Source: Cedecea davisae DSM 4568
GTDB taxonomy: Bacteria; Pseudomonadota; Gammaproteobacteria; Enterobacterales; Enterobacteriaceae
Assembly: GCF_000412335.2 (NCBI RefSeq)
Contig: NZ_KE161030.1
Coordinates: 721,647-785,646, forward strand
Direction: 5' to 3'
Length of the DNA: 64,000 bases
Numbering within the stretch: position 1 is the first letter of the stretch; the number at the start of each line of letters is the position of its first letter. Of the stretch, positions 1 to 7,558 are shown one piece after another. Below the pieces are notes generated by a model. The model was not told the origin of the DNA. It ran no database searches and saw only the letters and a list, made by a program, of their open reading frames with translations. Both the position numbers and the translations under genes were made by a program.

Positions 1-508
1 TTTCACGATTGATTTTTAGACTCGCAATTACCTTTTTAGGTGCAACATGTATCAATGCTCCCCAGACAATATTTACGCCGACGTTGGCAGTTTTGTTGTC
101 TTTTTTACTTTTGAAGCCTTCATCAAGAAAATTGTTTTCATTTACACTTTCAAAATAAGCACGCCATGTAGTTTCTTTTTGCGGCGGTTCTACTGAAACA
201 AGCCTCACAACTCTCTCGCTGGCTGAAGACAGGGCTATTTTTCGTGGCGTAATAATGAGTCCTGCCGGGTTGTCGGCCAATGTTGCTTTCTCACTCTCTT
301 CCTTTGTTCCTGGGTTAAGCACTTGCTTGAGGCTTACCCTAATAAACTGAACATCATTATCCTGAGATATTACTCTTATTTTTGATGCTCCATTCATTCC
401 AACGGAGGCCTCCATAGGGTAGACATACATGGCGGCATTGGCCTTGCTGTTCATGGACAGGAGTGCCAGGAGAATAATAGGTGCGGAACAAATAAAAATG
501 CTCTTCAT
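1..508 (-). CDS. CfaA-type periplasmic fimbrial chaperone, 3' end off window
   Basis: The first 169 codons of a secreted protein are present; the gene runs off the left edge. The start ATG (506-508) opens a signal peptide ending in a typical ANA cleavage site at about residue 24, followed by AMYVYPME. The mature part follows the layout of the CfaA family of alternate (class 5, alpha) chaperone/usher chaperones: an early VISQDNDVQFIRV strand, the NPGT turn, LIITPRKIAL, the RVVRL edge strand, WRAYFESV and NIVWGALIHV. Family members escort pilin subunits through the periplasm to an outer-membrane usher. Downstream genes, expected to be the pilin, usher and tip adhesin, would lie outside the window. 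It is divergent from the EcpR-like regulator at 756, which suggests joint control. The alignment is from memory of CfaA; EcpB/EcpE-type chaperones are a related alternative. Confidence 0.8.
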   Translation of the reverse strand, partial: MKSIFICSAPIILLALLSMNSKANAAMYVYPMEASVGMNGASKIRVISQDNDVQFIRVSLKQVLNPGTKEESEKATLADNPAGLIITPRKIALSSASERVVRLVSVEPPQKETTWRAYFESVNENNFLDEGFKSKKDNKTANVGVNIVWGALIHVAPKKVIASLKINRE

Positions 509-755
509 AAGTATTTTATCCCTGATGAAAATTATCTCTTTCCATGATGAGTAGATATGGATTTTGTTGAGAAACAGAGCAGATTCTAGAGGACAAATTG
601 ACAGCGATCAAGTATTTTGATCGTCAAAACCGATCGGTTACATATTCCTAAATAGGCAAAACCTATCAATCAAGGGGGTTATGATCGATATACATTTTCA
701 GTTATGAGTCTTATAAATTATAAGAATAGTTTGTTAACGATAAGGATTATCTAAT

Positions 756-1268
756 ATGAAGTTGACAGTTCTCCCGAATAAAGATGCATATTTCAATATA
801 GGGTTGCAGTACGTTTTAAGATTGTTTAAAGAGTGTGACTACAATAGTGAAAATATCGTTTTTTTAAATCTTTCAACATGGTCTGTGAAAGAGGTGATCA
901 TGAGTGATTGGGTTGATTGTAATTTAAATGAAAGAACCATAATAATTTCACATCCTAATCTTTTACCGCTTGCAAACTACTTTTCAGGCTTACGGCGTAA
1001 TATCTGTGTTGTTAGCTTGAGTGATATCAAGTTAACGAATAAATGCTCCGGTGGTTTTACTGGGAAAAGAGCCAGGAAATCCTCAGCAGAAAGTGAAAAA
1101 GCATTGACTGCGAAAGAATATCAAGCATTGCAAAATTTAATATTTAATATTCCTTTAGAGAAGGAAGCTTGTCATTTAGGCGTTTCAAAAAAAACGGTGT
1201 ATAGTTTAAGGAAGAACGTTGCAAAAAAGCTAAGTATAAGAAATGTAAGGGAAATTTTCTTTTGGTGA
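756..1268 (+). CDS. EcpR/MatA-like LuxR-family transcriptional regulator
   Basis: This 170-residue cytoplasmic regulator ends in a LuxR-type helix-turn-helix (about residues 115-165, with ALTAKEYQAL opening the domain and VSKKTVYSLRKNV as the recognition helix). The N-terminal half resembles EcpR (MatA), the activator of the E. coli common pilus operon: both share a DAYF..GL start and a VFLNLST segment around residue 40. It has no receiver aspartate pattern or autoinducer domain that I can recognise. The start ATG follows an AAGGAT ribosome site. It is divergent from the CfaA-type chaperone gene ending at 508, so control of that pilus locus is the likely role; the FGL operon starting at 3344 is a second possible target. 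Codon use is AT-rich, unlike the genes after 7 kb, which suggests horizontal transfer. Confidence 0.7.
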   Translation: MKLTVLPNKDAYFNIGLQYVLRLFKECDYNSENIVFLNLSTWSVKEVIMSDWVDCNLNERTIIISHPNLLPLANYFSGLRRNICVVSLSDIKLTNKCSGGFTGKRARKSSAESEKALTAKEYQALQNLIFNIPLEKEACHLGVSKKTVYSLRKNVAKKLSIRNVREIFFW

Positions 1269-2542
1269 TATGTTTTATCACGCTGAAAATATGATCGCAT
1301 TTAATTGGTTCATCAATTTTTGATTGTTTTTGCATAAAACACCTTTCTTCTTTACGGAGTGGGAGGGTGTTTCTTTAATTTGTTTTTTAATATATTTAAT
1401 GATGTGTTTAATTATGTTTTTTTGTGTTTGCTGTTGGTTTTTTATGCTCTTTTTATGTGCTTTGTTGACTGGTTTTATTATGGTTATTTATGTTTCTTTT
1501 GATATGTGTCGATAATGTCTTTTGACGAGCGTGGCATGAGTAAGCGGTTTTTTTATTTTTCATTTTATGGTTTTTTTATTTTTATGATTGTTATTTTAAG
1601 TATTTCACAGTCTATCCGATGGTATGCGTTCTTATTGCATCATCAATATGATTTTTTTAATTTTAAATATAATGTTTAATTATGAAATTTGATGGCCTCG
1701 CAGAACGGAAAGTTATTGTTATCACTTAACTATCGGTTGCTAACCATGCTGAAGAACCAGGCCGGGCATCTCTCTGAAACTAATGAGATTGACGGTCAAA
1801 AAAATAGAAATAAAACATAAGCTAAGGTTAAGTGTTTTCTTCACTCGAGAAATACGGCGGTTAACGGTCTCTCCTTACCCGATAATATGATTTTTTGAGT
1901 GGTAATCCCCCCTGAGCGATGCTAATCCTCAATGAATAATGCAGTAGATTAATTAAAGTAAATCCCTGGTTTGTGATTTAAATTGCGCTCAGTATAACCA
2001 TGCTTTTTAAATGGAGACTAAACAATGAATATGCAATGTAACAAAAGAAAAAGACGTTACATTTCTCTACAAAAAAATTACAAAACTACATTTTTTTCAC
2101 TATGAAAAAAATGGTTTTTAATTTCATATAAGTGATTAATTATGCGCCATAAAAGGGTCTGTATTCATTCCGACAAATGAGGCTCTCCCTTTAAATACAA
2201 TGAATAAAAACGGAAATGTTTTTTAGCGGGCCTTTCTGCCTCTGCTTGAAGCTGCCTCTGAAGTAGAAATAAAGAGGGTGGGTTTCCCCTGGTTTTCTGT
2301 GAGCCGTTGCGCCAGTGGCGGCTCCTTTTCATTTACACCTTTGCTGCATAGCGCTGGTGAGGCTCGGGCCGGAGCGGCTCCCGGCCCGCTGGAAAACTTG
2401 ATTCAGCGTAAGCTTCGCTTCAGGCAGGAACAATGCGTATAAACAGGCTGCAGAAGAACAGGGTGGCGATATCAAAAGATGAGGAATAAAAGCACGCGTT
2501 GGCCGGGTATGAAATTAACTCATCCCTGAGTTGGGCCTTAAC
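1269..2542. other. 1.3 kb AT-rich stretch without a convincing gene
   Basis: No ORF here has both length and protein-like composition. A 63-codon hydrophobic frame (1324-1515) is T-rich low-complexity sequence. A 26-codon frame at 2025-2105 has a GGAGA ribosome-like site and a basic product beginning MNMQCNKRKRR, but nothing else supports it. A hairpin followed by T's lies at 2301-2329, and a second GC-rich imperfect hairpin lies near 2365-2391. The stretch may be remnants of a rearranged or transferred segment, or may hold a small RNA. Confidence 0.5.
2301..2329 (+). terminator. Possible rho-independent terminator or small-RNA 3' end
   Basis: GAGCCG (2301-2306) pairs with CGGCTC (2319-2324) across a 12-base loop and is followed by C and TTTT. 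On the + strand there is no gene upstream for it to terminate, so it could close an unannotated small transcript. On the - strand it lacks a U-run. Confidence 0.3.
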
Positions 2543-2857
2543 CTAACTGGCCATGTCCGGGAGAGTGGCAAGAGCAAAACGGAGAACGTTATCGCCATCC
2601 AGCGACGCATAGGGCAGGCTTTCTATAACGGCGATGGGGCGTTGTCCCCCGACGGTAGCCCTGATTTCGTCAAGCTTGTATTGAATGTGTGGTGCAACCA
2701 GAAATCCATCAAATGCAGGCTGGACGCTGGCAAAGTTATCCAGCCCCACGGCGCTGACCATCAGTTTATAACCTTCTGCATCCGCTACTTTCTGCATTTT
2801 CTTCGCCAGAGAATTGGCCGTGTTCCCGAACAAGCAACATATGAGTAACTTTTTCAT
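2543..2857 (-). CDS. Orphan PTS EIIB of the lactose/chitobiose type
   Basis: The protein has 104 residues, the usual length for a stand-alone EIIB of the Lac/Chb family (ChbB is about 106). The start MKKLLICCLFGN places a phosphorylatable cysteine (Cys8, the second of a pair) in the N-terminal loop that aligns with Cys10 of ChbB. The AKKM helix and the FLVAPHIQYKLDEI and PIAVIESLPYASLDG segments follow the family pattern. An in-frame ATG 17 codons upstream exists, but the ATG at 2857 has an AGAGGA ribosome site eight bases before it. In the PTS, EIIB takes phosphate from EIIA and passes it to sugar bound by EIIC. No EIIA, EIIC, hydrolase or PTS regulator is present in the window, so this may be a relic, or it may work with components encoded elsewhere. 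Confidence 0.75.
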   Translation of the reverse strand: MKKLLICCLFGNTANSLAKKMQKVADAEGYKLMVSAVGLDNFASVQPAFDGFLVAPHIQYKLDEIRATVGGQRPIAVIESLPYASLDGDNVLRFALATLPDMAS

Positions 2858-3343
2858 GGGTATGTCCTCTTGATAACTGAGGCATACACTATTCCTGGTG
2901 GTAACCATAAAATGTGTGTGGGCTCATAGTTACACGACAAATTTATCCGATAAGGCGCTCACTCAGCCTGGCCCACCGGGGCTGCCGCGCTGTTCTTATC
3001 TTGTGGCCTCCTGGCAATCAAAAGTGAAAATCTGGTATGTGGTGGCATGGAGGCTAAGCACAATTATCTCCGGGTAATATAAAGGTGTGTAAGAAATACA
3101 TCAAAAGGCAAAGTTTTAGTGTTGAGTAAAATAACCACCAGGGGTTGTTTGTTTTTTATACTGGTCTGTTCAGATGATTATTGATTTAATAATGGCGTTT
3201 TTTGATAGATAGAGTTTTTACGTGTTTTTATACTCGCCGCTTGTGTGGAAGATATAAAGTAAATTGATTCATTGTTTTTACTGTCTCATTTTGTAGCGCC
3301 TTTATATCATTTAAAGTTGTGTAGTCACTAAGGAAGGTAATAC
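2858..3343. other. Intergenic region upstream of the FGL fimbrial operon
   Basis: 486 bases between the divergent EIIB gene and the fimbrial subunit. The half nearest the subunit gene is AT-rich and should hold its promoter; I could not assign -35/-10 boxes with confidence. The subunit start has a strong AAGGAAGG ribosome site. No coding sequence is seen. Confidence 0.5.
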
Positions 3344-3865
3344 ATGAACCATAAAAAACTGATGCTGGGGGCGTTTGTTTTGCCTCTGGCATTTGCATCC
3401 TGTAGTTTCGCCGAAACGCTCACGTCAGAAAAAGTAAGTTCCAGTGCAAATATTCCCTTTGCCGAAACGGTGGATATCGGGAACTCACTAACGATGGTCG
3501 GTGGCCTGGTCAGCGGGAGTTTTGGGGATGACTCATTAATTGCAACCGGTAGCATCACGGGGTTACAGGAAGGGCTTTATACCACCCTCATTGCCGATAC
3601 GGATGATATTCCGGAAGGGCATACCTCAAAAGAGTTTGGCGTCGGGAATTTCCACGGTATGAATAATGCTGATAACGTCATCTCGGTAAAAGTTGAACCC
3701 GTTTCTCCCCGGAGTATTGTGCAGTCCGGCGAGCATGGTCTTAATTATGTTTCATTTGCGGCCAGCGGCCCGGTGCAAAGCTATAACGTGAAGTTAAATG
3801 GTCCACAGAAAGTCGTGGCTGATACTTATACAGTTAAAACGATAGCTTATACATTTAGTGAGTAA
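3344..3865 (+). CDS. Caf1-like fimbrial/capsule fibre subunit
   Basis: A 173-residue exported protein with a signal peptide ending around residue 23 (SCSFA, then ETLTSEK). The body is Thr/Ser/Gly-rich and beta-prone, without cysteines after the signal. It ends in an alternating strand (TYTVKTIAYTFSE) like the C-terminal strand of Caf1-type subunits (TDAVTVTVSNQ in Caf1). In this class each subunit donates its N-terminal extension to complete the fold of its neighbour, giving a thin surface fibre. It lies directly before an FGL-class chaperone and an usher, which supports the call more than sequence similarity does. A terminator hairpin follows at 3873, consistent with making far more subunit than chaperone or usher. 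No separate tip adhesin is present, as in other FGL fibres. Confidence 0.7.
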   Translation: MNHKKLMLGAFVLPLAFASCSFAETLTSEKVSSSANIPFAETVDIGNSLTMVGGLVSGSFGDDSLIATGSITGLQEGLYTTLIADTDDIPEGHTSKEFGVGNFHGMNNADNVISVKVEPVSPRSIVQSGEHGLNYVSFAASGPVQSYNVKLNGPQKVVADTYTVKTIAYTFSE

Positions 3866-3872
3866 ATAATTT

Positions 3873-3893
3873 GGGGGCATAGCCCCCTTTTTT
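3873..3893 (+). terminator. Intra-operon terminator after the fibre subunit
   Basis: GGGGGC-ATA-GCCCCC followed by six T's, eight bases after the subunit stop codon and 64 bases before the chaperone start. Partial read-through would set a high subunit to chaperone/usher ratio. Confidence 0.85.
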
Positions 3894-3956
3894 AATCGGG
3901 CGTGTTTTTTATAATCGCATCGCCCACTTATATCTCACTTTAATGAGCGCGTTGTT

Positions 3957-4736
3957 ATGCGAAATTCGTATTCTGTGGGGATGTTTTCTCTTATTATCGG
4001 TGGCGCATTGTTGATATTATCAGCAAATGCTGCGGCTGATGAAGTGGTTGCTCATACACGCCTGTTTCAAATAAAACTGGGTGCCTCAAGGCTTATCTAT
4101 TTGCCAGGCATAAACGACATCGCTCTCGCCGTAAATAATCCCCAGGATTACCCGGTTCTTATTCAGGGAAAAGCCTGGCAGGAAGATAAAAAAACGCCTG
4201 CTCCATTTATCGTGACTCCGCCGGTGTCGCGTTTAGAAGGCCATCAGCAAAGTCGTTTAAGAGTGATAAAAGCAGGCGAGTTTGCTCAGGATCGCGAGAC
4301 CCTGAGCTGGCTTTGCGTAGCGGGCATTCCGCCTAAAAACACCGATGTCTGGGCGCAAGATGAGAGAGAGCGTGCTCCCTCTTCTGCGGTTATCATGAAC
4401 CTGGAAGTCAGCGCCCGCCAGTGCATTAAGCTGCTGGTTCGCCCCCCTTCGTTAAGCATTACCTCCCGGGAAGCCGCCGGGAACCTGGCCTGGTACAAAG
4501 ATGGGAAGACGCTCGTGGCGCAGAACTCGTCTCCTCTTTATGTTCAATTAGCATCGGTGAGCATTGGCGGGCTGGCCGTGCCGGAGGTGACATATATTCC
4601 CCCTTACTCCTCGCGGACCTTTCCCGTTAGCAAGGAAGCCAAAGGCCCGATCAAATGGGTGGTGATAACGGATGAAGGGGGGAGGAGTCGCGCTTACCAG
4701 TCATTGCCGGAGCTAGCCGCCCGGCCTAAGGGCTGA
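3957..4736 (+). CDS. FGL-class periplasmic chaperone (Caf1M-like)
   Basis: A 259-residue exported chaperone with a signal peptide of about 27 residues. It carries the FGL hallmarks: a long F1-G1 loop between the SWLCVAGIPPK segment and the CIKLLVRP segment, and the two cysteines (Cys120 and Cys156) that form the disulphide across that loop in Caf1M. The PP(V)SRLE..QQSRLRV edge strand and the C-terminal domain with NSSPLYVQL and YIPPYSSRTF follow the family. It should bind the subunit at 3344 by donor-strand complementation and hand it to the usher at 4750. Length matches Caf1M (about 258). The gene lies 13 bases before the usher, so the two are almost certainly co-transcribed. Confidence 0.93.
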   Translation: MRNSYSVGMFSLIIGGALLILSANAAADEVVAHTRLFQIKLGASRLIYLPGINDIALAVNNPQDYPVLIQGKAWQEDKKTPAPFIVTPPVSRLEGHQQSRLRVIKAGEFAQDRETLSWLCVAGIPPKNTDVWAQDERERAPSSAVIMNLEVSARQCIKLLVRPPSLSITSREAAGNLAWYKDGKTLVAQNSSPLYVQLASVSIGGLAVPEVTYIPPYSSRTFPVSKEAKGPIKWVVITDEGGRSRAYQSLPELAARPKG

Positions 4737-4749
4737 TTGAGCGCCCGCT

Positions 4750-7224
4750 ATGATGCCTCTGATACCTGTGCGCTATTTCGCCCTCACCCTGATGTTGTCC
4801 CCTTTTTACTGTGACGCCCAGCGCTGGGAGTTTGATGCCAGCCAGCTGGGGCTGAGTGATGCCAGCCTGGCCGTGTTTAATCAGGGAGGCCAGTTACCGG
4901 GAAGCTACCGCGTTGATGTGTTGCTGAACGGAGAAATTGTGGATACCCGCAATATTCTGTTCAGGAAATTGGCGGGGGAACCTGAAAATGCCGGTCTCGT
5001 TCCCTGCCTGAGCATTGGGCTGCTTAACCAATACGGCATTCGGGTTGAAGATTATCCCCGGCTAACGCCGTCATCTTCTGATACCAGCCAGTGCAGCCAC
5101 CTGAATGCCGTTCCCGGCGTGGAGGCGACGTTTAGTTTTTCCAGCCAGCAACTCCTGCTCACTGTTCCTCAGGCCGTTATGCGTCAGGTGTCGGGCGAGC
5201 TGGCGCCGCGGGAGCAATGGAATGACGGGCTCGATGCGCTCCTGCTGAATTACCAGGCCAGCATGTCGCATACGTCTTACCGTGGCTCGCGCCGCCAGCG
5301 AATGGACTCCCCGTTCATCCTGCTGGAGCCGGGGCTGAATATAGGCCCGTGGCGGCTGCGTCATTCTACCAGTTGGCAGAAAAATGCCGGGCAGGGCGGC
5401 CGCTGGGAAACGGCGTATACCTTTGCCGAACGGGGTCTGTACGGGATGAAGAGCCGCCTGACGCTTGGCGCACGTTTTACCCCGTATGAGGTGTTCGACA
5501 GCGTTCCCTTCAGGGGCGTTATGCTCGGGACTGACGACGAGATGGTGCCTTTTAGCGAGCGCCGTTTTTCTCCGGTAGTCAGCGGCGTTGCCCGTTCGCT
5601 GGCGCGAGTGGTCGTCCGCCAGCAGGGGTACACCCTCTATGACGCCACCGTCGCGCCCGGCCCCTTCAGGCTGGGCAACTTAAGGCCGTTGTCCGGCGGC
5701 GGTGATTTGGACGTCACCGTTGAGGAGAGCAGCGGCTTAGCTCAGCATTTCATCGTGTCCTGGCAAACACCTTCCATCGCCGTGCATTCCGGTTACCTGA
5801 AATACAACCTGATGGCGGGGCAATATAATCCTGCCGGTCGTGTCAGCGGGCAGACAGGCATTGCACAGGCATCGGCAATATATGGCTTGCCGCTGGGGGC
5901 GACGATTTACGGCGGATTGCAGGGCGCTGAGCGCTTTCATGCCCTGTCGCTTGGGGTTGGCGTCTCGCTGGGCAGCGCCGGTAGCTTTTCTCTGGATACT
6001 ACGCACGACCGCGTTCGTTCTAAAAATGCCTCACAGGGTAAGCAGTGGCGGGTGCGCTACAGCAAATCGGTGGATGCTACCCATTCATCGCTGGCATTAA
6101 CCTGGGCCTGGTCTCCTGCGGCCGGCTACCGCACGTTGTCGGATGCCCTTGAGCGCAGATCGGTTCCCCGGGGTGGGATGATTTCCCGGGCGCAGCTGAG
6201 TTTTAATCAATCTCTGGGCGCGTTGGGCTACCTTAGCCTGAGCACCCGCCGAATCCGATACCGGCAGAGTGAAGAAAACGATCGCTCCGAAAGCATACGC
6301 TACAACACGCGTATCAAAGATCTCTCTCTGTCTCTGGACTGGACGCGCTCGCGCTGGCAGGGAAAAGTGGATCGGCTTCTCAGTATTATGTTCAGTATCC
6401 CACTGGGGAATATGTCCGGGGCTGAAACAATGGCTAGCGGGCAGATGTTGTCGTCCACCGCCGGCAAAGAAACCTGGATGACGGGACTGAGCGGCCAGGA
6501 GATGGGGCATCGCTTAAGCTGGAATGTGATGCAGCGTTTTTTGCCCGGCAACGCGGGTACCTGGTCGCAATCTCACTCCACAACCTCTCTGGGATGGCGT
6601 GGTTCTCAGGGGATCATGACGGCAAATTATAGCCGTAGCCCACAGGTTACAGGTCTTGGAGCCAGCCTGAGCGGGAGCGGCGTGCTGACTTCCGGGGGAT
6701 GGGCGCTGGGGCAGCCGCTAAACGGCACGGCAGCATTAGTTGGCGCACCGGGAGCAGCAGAGATCCCGGTTGGAGGGTGGCCAGGGGTGAAAACCGATGG
6801 GCGGGGTTATACCGTCCTGAGCGGGCTGCAACCTTACCAGCGAAACGTTATCAGCCTCGATCCCGCTCGTCTGCCGCATGAGGCGGAGATAACCCGGACG
6901 GATATTCCCGTGGTACCGACCAACGGCGCGATTATTCCTGCCGTATTTGCGACTCATATCGGCAAAAAGGCGCTATTGGGTCTGACGGATAGCAGCGGGC
7001 AAGCCATCCCCTTCGGCTCCGTTGTTACGCCGGAAGCACAAAATAATGCCGGTAACGGCATCGTGGGTGAAAACGGAAAGGTCTATTTGTCCGGGCTTTC
7101 CGGGAAAGGATATTTGCAAATCCGCTGGGGTCTCTCAGCGCGGCAGTCCTGTCGGGCAGCATATCGTTTGCCGAAAGTTTCCGGCCCTGCTGGAATTTTT
7201 AGTGCATGGGCGAAGTGCTTGTGA
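4750..7224 (+). CDS. Outer-membrane fimbrial usher
   Basis: An 824-residue usher, within the normal 800-860 range. After a short signal peptide (cleavage near CDAQ) the N-terminal chaperone-binding domain begins RWEFDASQLGL, followed by the SYRVDVLLNG motif typical of ushers. The central part reads as a 24-strand barrel with a plug (SFILLEPGLNIGPWRLR.. region, RGVMLGTDDEM). The C-terminal domains contain the DPARLPHEAEI and VVPTNGAI motifs and a terminal cysteine pair (SCRAAY and AKCL). It secretes and assembles the subunit delivered by the FGL chaperone encoded just upstream. Two adjacent ATG codons (4750 and 4753) are possible starts. Its GC content is clearly higher than that of the genes before 3.3 kb. 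A terminator follows at 7266. Confidence 0.95.
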   Translation: MMPLIPVRYFALTLMLSPFYCDAQRWEFDASQLGLSDASLAVFNQGGQLPGSYRVDVLLNGEIVDTRNILFRKLAGEPENAGLVPCLSIGLLNQYGIRVEDYPRLTPSSSDTSQCSHLNAVPGVEATFSFSSQQLLLTVPQAVMRQVSGELAPREQWNDGLDALLLNYQASMSHTSYRGSRRQRMDSPFILLEPGLNIGPWRLRHSTSWQKNAGQGGRWETAYTFAERGLYGMKSRLTLGARFTPYEVFDSVPFRGVMLGTDDEMVPFSERRFSPVVSGVARSLARVVVRQQGYTLYDATVAPGPFRLGNLRPLSGGGDLDVTVEESSGLAQHFIVSWQTPSIAVHSGYLKYNLMAGQYNPAGRVSGQTGIAQASAIYGLPLGATIYGGLQGAERFHALSLGVGVSLGSAGSFSLDTTHDRVRSKNASQGKQWRVRYSKSVDATHSSLALTWAWSPAAGYRTLSDALERRSVPRGGMISRAQLSFNQSLGALGYLSLSTRRIRYRQSEENDRSESIRYNTRIKDLSLSLDWTRSRWQGKVDRLLSIMFSIPLGNMSGAETMASGQMLSSTAGKETWMTGLSGQEMGHRLSWNVMQRFLPGNAGTWSQSHSTTSLGWRGSQGIMTANYSRSPQVTGLGASLSGSGVLTSGGWALGQPLNGTAALVGAPGAAEIPVGGWPGVKTDGRGYTVLSGLQPYQRNVISLDPARLPHEAEITRTDIPVVPTNGAIIPAVFATHIGKKALLGLTDSSGQAIPFGSVVTPEAQNNAGNGIVGENGKVYLSGLSGKGYLQIRWGLSARQSCRAAYRLPKVSGPAGIFSAWAKCL

Positions 7225-7265
7225 GCCATGTAAGTAAATTAGCTTCTGCCTCCCCTTGAAATAAA

Positions 7266-7297
7266 AAGACCCCGGAAGTCTAAACCGCCGGGGTCTT
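7266..7297. terminator. Bidirectional terminator between usher and dltC
   Basis: AAGACCCCGG (7266-7275) and CCGGGGTCTT (7288-7297) form a perfect 10-bp stem. It separates the convergent usher operon (+) and Dlt-like operon (-); an A-rich left flank gives a U-run for the minus-strand transcript. Confidence 0.85.
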
Positions 7298-7318
7298 CAA
7301 ATCAGGCGCAGCTAAGGC

Positions 7319-7558
7319 TTAGCTGCGGTTTTCTTCAATATAACGAGCAAGGCTCTCCGGGGTTTTCAGCACGGTGGCGACTTCCGTCGGCGGTATCATA
7401 CAGCCGTACAGATCCTGCACTTCCAGCACTAAATCCACCGCCAGAATAGAGTCGAGAATATCGGACTCAATCAGCTCATCGTTAAAGCCGACTTTGCGGG
7501 ATAACACCTTTTCAAACAGGGCGAGAATGTCTTGTTCCATCTTTTTTTCCTGAGTCAT
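7319..7558 (-). CDS. dltC: DltC-like aminoacyl carrier protein
   Basis: A small acidic carrier protein (79 residues from 7558). The motif ILDSILAVDLVLE places the phosphopantetheine-carrying serine at Ser37, in the same context as Gram-positive DltC (LLDSM). The C-terminal helix TPESLARYIEE also fits. In the Dlt pathway DltA loads an amino acid onto this thiol and DltB takes it across the membrane. The ATG at 7558 overlaps the dltA stop codon (TAATG). A second ATG at 7540 (residue 7) has a better ribosome site, AGGA seven bases upstream, and would give 73 residues; which is used cannot be settled by eye. It is last in the operon. Confidence 0.88.
   Translation of the reverse strand: MTQEKKMEQDILALFEKVLSRKVGFNDELIESDILDSILAVDLVLEVQDLYGCMIPPTEVATVLKTPESLARYIEENRS

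Noticed and set aside
1324..1515. A 63-codon hydrophobic frame in the AT-rich stretch
   Set aside because: Composed almost only of Phe, Leu, Cys, Met and Val from T-rich sequence, with no ribosome site; typical of low-complexity DNA read by chance.
2025..2105. A 26-codon basic frame with a GGAGA site
   Set aside because: Too short and unsupported to call as a gene; kept only as an observation in the gap description.
2531..2848. A 105-codon plus-strand frame opposite the EIIB gene
   Set aside because: The minus-strand frame has clear EIIB motifs and a ribosome site; this one has neither.
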